Source: LSUCC0057 sp042091915 (lineage in GTDB: Bacteria > Pseudomonadota > Gammaproteobacteria > Pseudomonadales > Porticoccaceae). From it: a DNA stretch of 64,000 bases. The stretch is from assembly GCA_042091915.1 (NCBI GenBank), contig JBELGO010000001.1, forward strand, positions 39,912-103,911, given 5' to 3'. The notes under the pieces are model-generated. The model was not told the origin of the DNA. It did no database searches and worked only from the letters and a program-made list of their open reading frames with translations. The translations under genes were made by a program, and so were the position numbers. This document shows, piece after piece, positions 60,928-64,000 of this stretch (its first letter is position 1; each line of letters starts with the position of its first letter).

Positions 60928-61584
60928 ATGAGTAAGCGTGTTGCGGTGATATTGGCGGGCTGTGGTGTTTACGATGGCAGTGAAATTCACGAGGCAGTTT
61001 TGACCTTGCTGCGGCTCGATCGCGCCGCTGCTCAGGTAACCTGCTTGGCGCCAAATATTGATCAGCTGCATGTTATCAACCATCTCAGCGGCGAGCCGAT
61101 GGTCGGCGAAACTCGCAATGTGTTGATTGAGTCGGCACGCATTGCCCGTGGCGCAGTTGCCGACATCGCCAGCGCTAAGGTAGAAGAGTTTGATGCCGTC
61201 GTCGTGCCGGGAGGCTTTGGGGCAGCGAAAAATTTGTGTGACTTTGCCGTTGCTGGCAGTGAACTGACAATCCAACCTGATGTCGAAACATTTTTGCGTG
61301 CTGCTCGCGAACGCAAACTGCCGATCGGATTGATCTGTATTGCACCGGCCATGACCGGCCGTTTGTTTGGCAGCGGGAGCCAGTGCACTATCGGCAGCGA
61401 TACAGAAACCGCCGCCGCAATTGAGGCGACAGGTGCTGAGCACTGTGACTGTACAGTGACAGAGATCTGCATCGACAGTAAAAATAGGTTGGTGACGACT
61501 CCGGCTTACATGGTGGCACAATCTATTGGCGAGGCAGCTGCGGGGATCGATAAATTGGTCGATACTCTGTTAGAGATGGCCTAG
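60928..61584 (+). CDS. elbB: ElbB-like glyoxalase (DJ-1/PfpI superfamily)
   Basis: The 218-residue protein matches E. coli ElbB (217), a DJ-1-superfamily protein with weak glyoxalase activity linked to isoprenoid synthesis. It opens VAVILAGCGVYDGSEIHEAV. It contains AVVVPGGFGAAKNLCDFAV and the nucleophile-elbow cysteine region PIGLICIAPAM. It follows trmB by 14 bases on the plus strand. Its physiological role is not established. Confidence 0.94.
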   Translation: MSKRVAVILAGCGVYDGSEIHEAVLTLLRLDRAAAQVTCLAPNIDQLHVINHLSGEPMVGETRNVLIESARIARGAVADIASAKVEEFDAVVVPGGFGAAKNLCDFAVAGSELTIQPDVETFLRAARERKLPIGLICIAPAMTGRLFGSGSQCTIGSDTETAAAIEATGAEHCDCTVTEICIDSKNRLVTTPAYMVAQSIGEAAAGIDKLVDTLLEMA

Positions 61585-61636
61585 TATTAAACCGTAAATT
61601 AAACGTTCATAGACAGACTAACTAAAAGGATCCGCA

Positions 61637-62383
61637 ATGAAGCACACTCTTTTTAAGGCCGCCACTGCGCTGCCACTCGCCGCGGCTATCGCTTTGGCTG
61701 GTTGTAACCAAGAGCCAGAGAGCTTAGCACCAGCACTTGACAGCCAAGAGCAGAAGCTCAGTTACATGATGGGTTTTACCACCGGTAAGCAACTGCAAAC
61801 GAGTGGTGTCGCTATCGACCTGGCCAGTTTCAGCGCCGGCGTTGAGGCGGGCCAGAGCGGGGGCGAGCCTGCACTGAGCGAGGAGCAGATCGCCGAGGTG
61901 ATCGCTGCATTTGAAAGCGAAATGTCAGCGAAAGAGCAGGCCGCTGCCGCGGATAGAGAAGCTCAAATGAGTGCCGAGAGTGAAGCCAACTTGGCCGCCA
62001 GTAGCGCTTTTCTCGCCGAAAACGGAGCACTTGAAGGTGTCGTGACCACGGCAAGTGGCTTACAGTACAAAGTGATTAATGCCGGTAGCGGTCCACTGCC
62101 GACAGCGCAAAGCAATGTCGAGGTTCACTACGAAGGTCGCCTCATCGATGGTACGGTCTTTGATAGCTCGCGCGCTCGAGGCACGCCGGCTCGCTTTGGT
62201 ATCAACCAAGTTATCCCCGGCTGGACAGAAGCTCTGCAGCTGATGCCAGAGGGCTCAACTTGGGAGTTGGTGATACCGGCCGACTTGGCCTATGGCCCTG
62301 CGGGCACGCCCGGCGGCCCCATTGGCCCCAACGCCGCGCTCATTTTTGAAGTCGAACTACTCTCCGCTGACGTCGGCGAATAA
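61637..62383 (+). CDS. FKBP-type peptidyl-prolyl isomerase, Mip/FkpA-like lipoprotein
   Basis: The 248-residue protein has a lipoprotein signal ending LAGC near residue 23. The N-terminal domain is rich in helices (LSYMMGFTTGKQLQTSG) that dimerises Mip/FkpA proteins. The C-terminal FKBP domain (from about residue 133) has SGLQYKVINAGSG, VEVHYEGRLIDGTVFDSSR, VIPGWTEALQLMPEGS and IPADLAYG. Members assist folding of envelope proteins. AAGGATC precedes the ATG. Confidence 0.93.
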   Translation: MKHTLFKAATALPLAAAIALAGCNQEPESLAPALDSQEQKLSYMMGFTTGKQLQTSGVAIDLASFSAGVEAGQSGGEPALSEEQIAEVIAAFESEMSAKEQAAAADREAQMSAESEANLAASSAFLAENGALEGVVTTASGLQYKVINAGSGPLPTAQSNVEVHYEGRLIDGTVFDSSRARGTPARFGINQVIPGWTEALQLMPEGSTWELVIPADLAYGPAGTPGGPIGPNAALIFEVELLSADVGE

Positions 62384-62404
62384 CAACTTTATTAAGAGCG
62401 GCCC

Positions 62405-62441
62405 AAACCTCGTCAGCCGGTTGTGCTGGCGAGGTTTTTTT
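62405..62441 (+). terminator. rho-independent terminator after the FKBP gene
   Basis: AACCTCGtCAGC and GCTGgCGAGGTT pair around a loop of about seven bases and are followed by a T7 tract, just past the FKBP gene stop. It separates this plus-strand gene from the convergent lrgB. Confidence 0.87.
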
Positions 62442-62449
62442 ATGCGCGC

Positions 62450-63181
62450 TCAGACAAACAGAGTCAGTAAATAGGGCAGGAAAAAAGGCGACCAGATGCC
62501 GGTGAGCCCCATGCCGAGAGTGGCAAAAGCCCCGCAGCGCGGGCTGGTCTCAAAGGCTTTGGCAGTGCCAATTCCGTGCGCACAGATGCCGAGTATCAGG
62601 CCCTGCCAACGGTCGTCGTCGAGGCTGATACGTCTGTAAATAGCCTCTGCTGCCAGAGCGCCGAACAGGCCGGTCAACAAGACAGAGAGGGCGATGATGG
62701 CGATGATGCCGCCGAGCTGTTCGGTGACGCCGATAGCTATCGGCGTGGTAATTGATTTGGCGGCGATTGAGCGCAGCAGTTGCTCGTCAATCGACAGCAG
62801 TGCGGCAAGCCCCAAGGCCAAAGCGGCTGAGACTACAGCGCCCAAGGCGACCACCACCAACAATGGACGATAGAGCGCCGGAAGATGGCGCGCTTGTGCC
62901 GCCAAAGGTACTGCCAGTGCCACGGTGGCTAGTTGCAGTGCCAAGGTCAGCGCGCCATTGCCGCGGTGGTAGTCGGCTATCGGCATAGCGAGGGCGTCGA
63001 CAATCAAGAAAATCACCGGCGCAGCGATCAGCAGAGGGTGGAGCAGTAGCGGGCGGTTGGCGCGACGGTAACACCATAAACCGGCCGCATAGCCGACGAC
63101 GGTAATCAGGACAGCTGGTGTCGTCTGTAGCAGTAGTTGCCACTGCCCAGCGACAGCCTCGAGTAATGCGCCGCTGTTCAC
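62450..63181 (-). CDS. lrgB: LrgB family membrane protein
   Basis: The 243-residue protein has about seven membrane segments and the LrgB family blocks LLSIDEQLLRSIAAKSITTP and GLILGICAHGIGTAKAFETS. LrgB-family proteins pair with LrgA in putative murein-hydrolase control in staphylococci and in glycolate or glycerate transport in plants and some bacteria; which applies here is unknown. The start is GTG overlapping the lrgA stop (GTGA). Confidence 0.92.
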   Translation of the reverse strand: MNSGALLEAVAGQWQLLLQTTPAVLITVVGYAAGLWCYRRANRPLLLHPLLIAAPVIFLIVDALAMPIADYHRGNGALTLALQLATVALAVPLAAQARHLPALYRPLLVVVALGAVVSAALALGLAALLSIDEQLLRSIAAKSITTPIAIGVTEQLGGIIAIIALSVLLTGLFGALAAEAIYRRISLDDDRWQGLILGICAHGIGTAKAFETSPRCGAFATLGMGLTGIWSPFFLPYLLTLFV

Positions 63182-63540
63182 TGTTTGAGTGCCCGCTTGT
63201 CGCGTGTCAGCCAGCGCACCAACAGAGTTAACAGAGCTATAGCTATAGAAGTACTGATAAAAAGGATGGCGACGATGAGTGGCAGCTGTTCATTGAGGTG
63301 TTGTGAAAGATAAAACGCACCAATCGTCGGTGCAATAAACAGTAGTGACAGATGTGCGATCAAGGGTTCGGCTATGCGCCCGAGAGGCGCCTGCCAGCTG
63401 CGCCCCACAGTGAGCAACACCGCCAACAGCAATATTAGCCCAACTAAAGCACCGGGCAGAGGCAGCTGCCAGCTGCTGGCCAGCCAGCCGCCAAGCGTAT
63501 TAAAGGCGACTAGCGCAATGAGACCAAAGAGAACTCTCAA
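63178..63540 (-). CDS. lrgA: LrgA/CidA family membrane protein
   Basis: The protein has four membrane segments and the CidA/LrgA block LPGALVGLILLLAVLLTVGR. I chose a TTG start at 63540 that overlaps the dsbB stop (TTGA), giving 120 residues beginning with the LRVLFGLIALVAFNTLGG stretch. The longer open frame extends inside dsbB and has no family resemblance there. It is translationally coupled to dsbB upstream and lrgB downstream. Confidence 0.88.
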   Translation of the reverse strand: MRVLFGLIALVAFNTLGGWLASSWQLPLPGALVGLILLLAVLLTVGRSWQAPLGRIAEPLIAHLSLLFIAPTIGAFYLSQHLNEQLPLIVAILFISTSIAIALLTLLVRWLTRDKRALKQ

Positions 63541-64000
63541 TGCTTTTGACGTGCTGCTAGTAGGCGCCAGACAGTTACACCGACAACAGCGACAAACATG
63601 ATCAAAACCCAGGCTGGCATACTCAAGCCGAGAAACTGCCATTTAATTTCGGCACAGTTACCATCGCCTTGGATCAACATCGCAATGATCTCGCTGGCCG
63701 GAAAAGCATCGAAGAGATACTCCACCGGCGGGCCACAAGCGGGTACCTGGTCGGCTGATAAATTTTGCAGCCACAGCTGTTTTATCGAGAAACCACTTCC
63801 CGCAATACCCAGAGCAGCGATGGTGAGATGTAAGCTGCCATGCATGCGACTGTGAGGTTTAAACAACAGCCCAACGGCTGCGACAACCCCGATAGCCACC
63901 ACAAAAAAGCGCTGCGTAATACACAGGTAGCAGGGTTCTAGGCCCAACTGCATCTGAAAGTAAAAAACCGCGCCGAGCATCGAAAGAACCGACCACAGCA
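63537..64000 (-). CDS. dsbB: disulfide bond formation protein DsbB, 5' part missing
   Basis: DsbB reoxidises DsbA using ubiquinone. About 154 C-terminal residues are present; the frame is open to the window end (LWSVLSMLGAVFYFQ), so the N-terminus lies outside. The first redox pair is EPCYLCITQR (C-x-x-C) and the second pair is the cysteines in QVPACGPPVEY and DGNCAEIKW. Four membrane segments are typical; three and part of the first are seen. Its stop overlaps the TTG of lrgA. Confidence 0.94.
   Translation of the reverse strand, partial: LWSVLSMLGAVFYFQMQLGLEPCYLCITQRFFVVAIGVVAAVGLLFKPHSRMHGSLHLTIAALGIAGSGFSIKQLWLQNLSADQVPACGPPVEYLFDAFPASEIIAMLIQGDGNCAEIKWQFLGLSMPAWVLIMFVAVVGVTVWRLLAARQKH

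Noticed and set aside
1..64000. CRISPR arrays, tRNA/rRNA genes, insertion sequences or prophage
   Set aside because: No regular spaced repeats, no cloverleaf genes, no transposase or integrase frames and no terminal inverted repeats were seen on either strand.

Overview
This 64 kb window is the replication-origin neighbourhood of a gammaproteobacterial chromosome. The organism is most likely a marine, Pseudomonas- or Cellvibrio-related lineage; that placement is inferred from gene order and protein resemblance and was not tested by tree. The main clues are: parA/parB beside rsmG/mnmG (absent from enterics); the order rpoH-ftsX-ftsE-ftsY next to rsmD-coaD-mutM; fmt-rsmB-trkA-trkH; glyQ-glyS; atpIBEFHAGDC followed by glmU-glmS; and a TRAP transporter. 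Almost every base is coding, intergenic gaps are short, and stop/start overlaps (ATGA, GTGA, TTGA, TAAATG) are frequent. I found no rRNA, tRNA, CRISPR array, insertion sequence or prophage.

Layout. 1-4.7 kb (+): end of fmt, then rsmB, trkA and trkH. 4.7-8.3 kb (-): a decayed rimB/rimK-like remnant, a TRAP solute-binding lipoprotein and uvrD. 8.4-9.6 kb (+): an exported MsrA-thioredoxin-MsrB fusion. 9.6-17.1 kb (-): a MscS channel, a pterin dehydratase, a DUF3604 protein, a broken glycosyltransferase, a 42-residue membrane protein, glmS and glmU. 17.2 kb (+): a gamma-glutamylcyclotransferase-like gene ending at a shared terminator. 17.6-24.9 kb (-): the complete F-type ATP synthase operon. 25-29.3 kb (-): parB, parA, rsmG and mnmG. 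29.3-29.9 kb: an AT-rich gap with DnaA boxes, the first oriC candidate. 29.9-33.8 kb (+): rpmH, rnpA, yidD, yidC and mnmE. 33.8-34.2 kb: a second AT-rich gap with two perfect DnaA boxes. 34.2-40.4 kb (+): dnaA, dnaN, recF and gyrB, with two identical parS-like sites inside recF. 40.4-44.2 kb (-): plsC-like, glyS and glyQ. 44.4-47.7 kb (+): an LpxL-type acyltransferase, cysK, ubiC and ubiA. 47.7-48.5 kb (-): yaaA. 48.6-52.3 kb (+): an M48 protease, TRAP dctQ/dctM and yciA. 52.3-53.7 kb (-): an alpha/beta hydrolase and a lone exbD. 53.9 kb (+): mutM. 54.7-55.8 kb (-): coaD and rsmD. 56-62.4 kb (+): ftsY, ftsE, ftsX, rpoH, DUF423, trmB, elbB and an FKBP isomerase. 62.5-64 kb (-): lrgB, lrgA and dsbB, the last cut by the window edge.

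How the parts work together. Transcription diverges from about 29.3-29.9 kb: the genes to the left, back to the ATP synthase operon, run on the minus strand, and those to the right, through gyrB, run on the plus strand. That is expected if forks leave from the mnmG-rpmH gap. Initiation (DnaA), the clamp (DnaN), RecF, gyrase and the ParABS segregation system are all encoded here. The other groups are ATP synthesis, translation and secretion functions (rpmH, rnpA, yidC, mnmE, mnmG, rsmG, glyQS, trmB, rsmB, rsmD), and envelope supply (glmS, glmU, acyltransferases, ftsEX).

No wholly new multi-gene system stands out; this is mainly core genome. The points most worth a second look are the parS-like pair in recF, the two competing DnaA-box regions, the rimB/rimK deletion scar, the MsrA-thioredoxin-MsrB domain order, the enlarged ATP synthase subunit a, the freshly broken glycosyltransferase coupled to an unannotated small protein, and a TRAP transporter whose binding protein lies about 44 kb from its membrane subunits.
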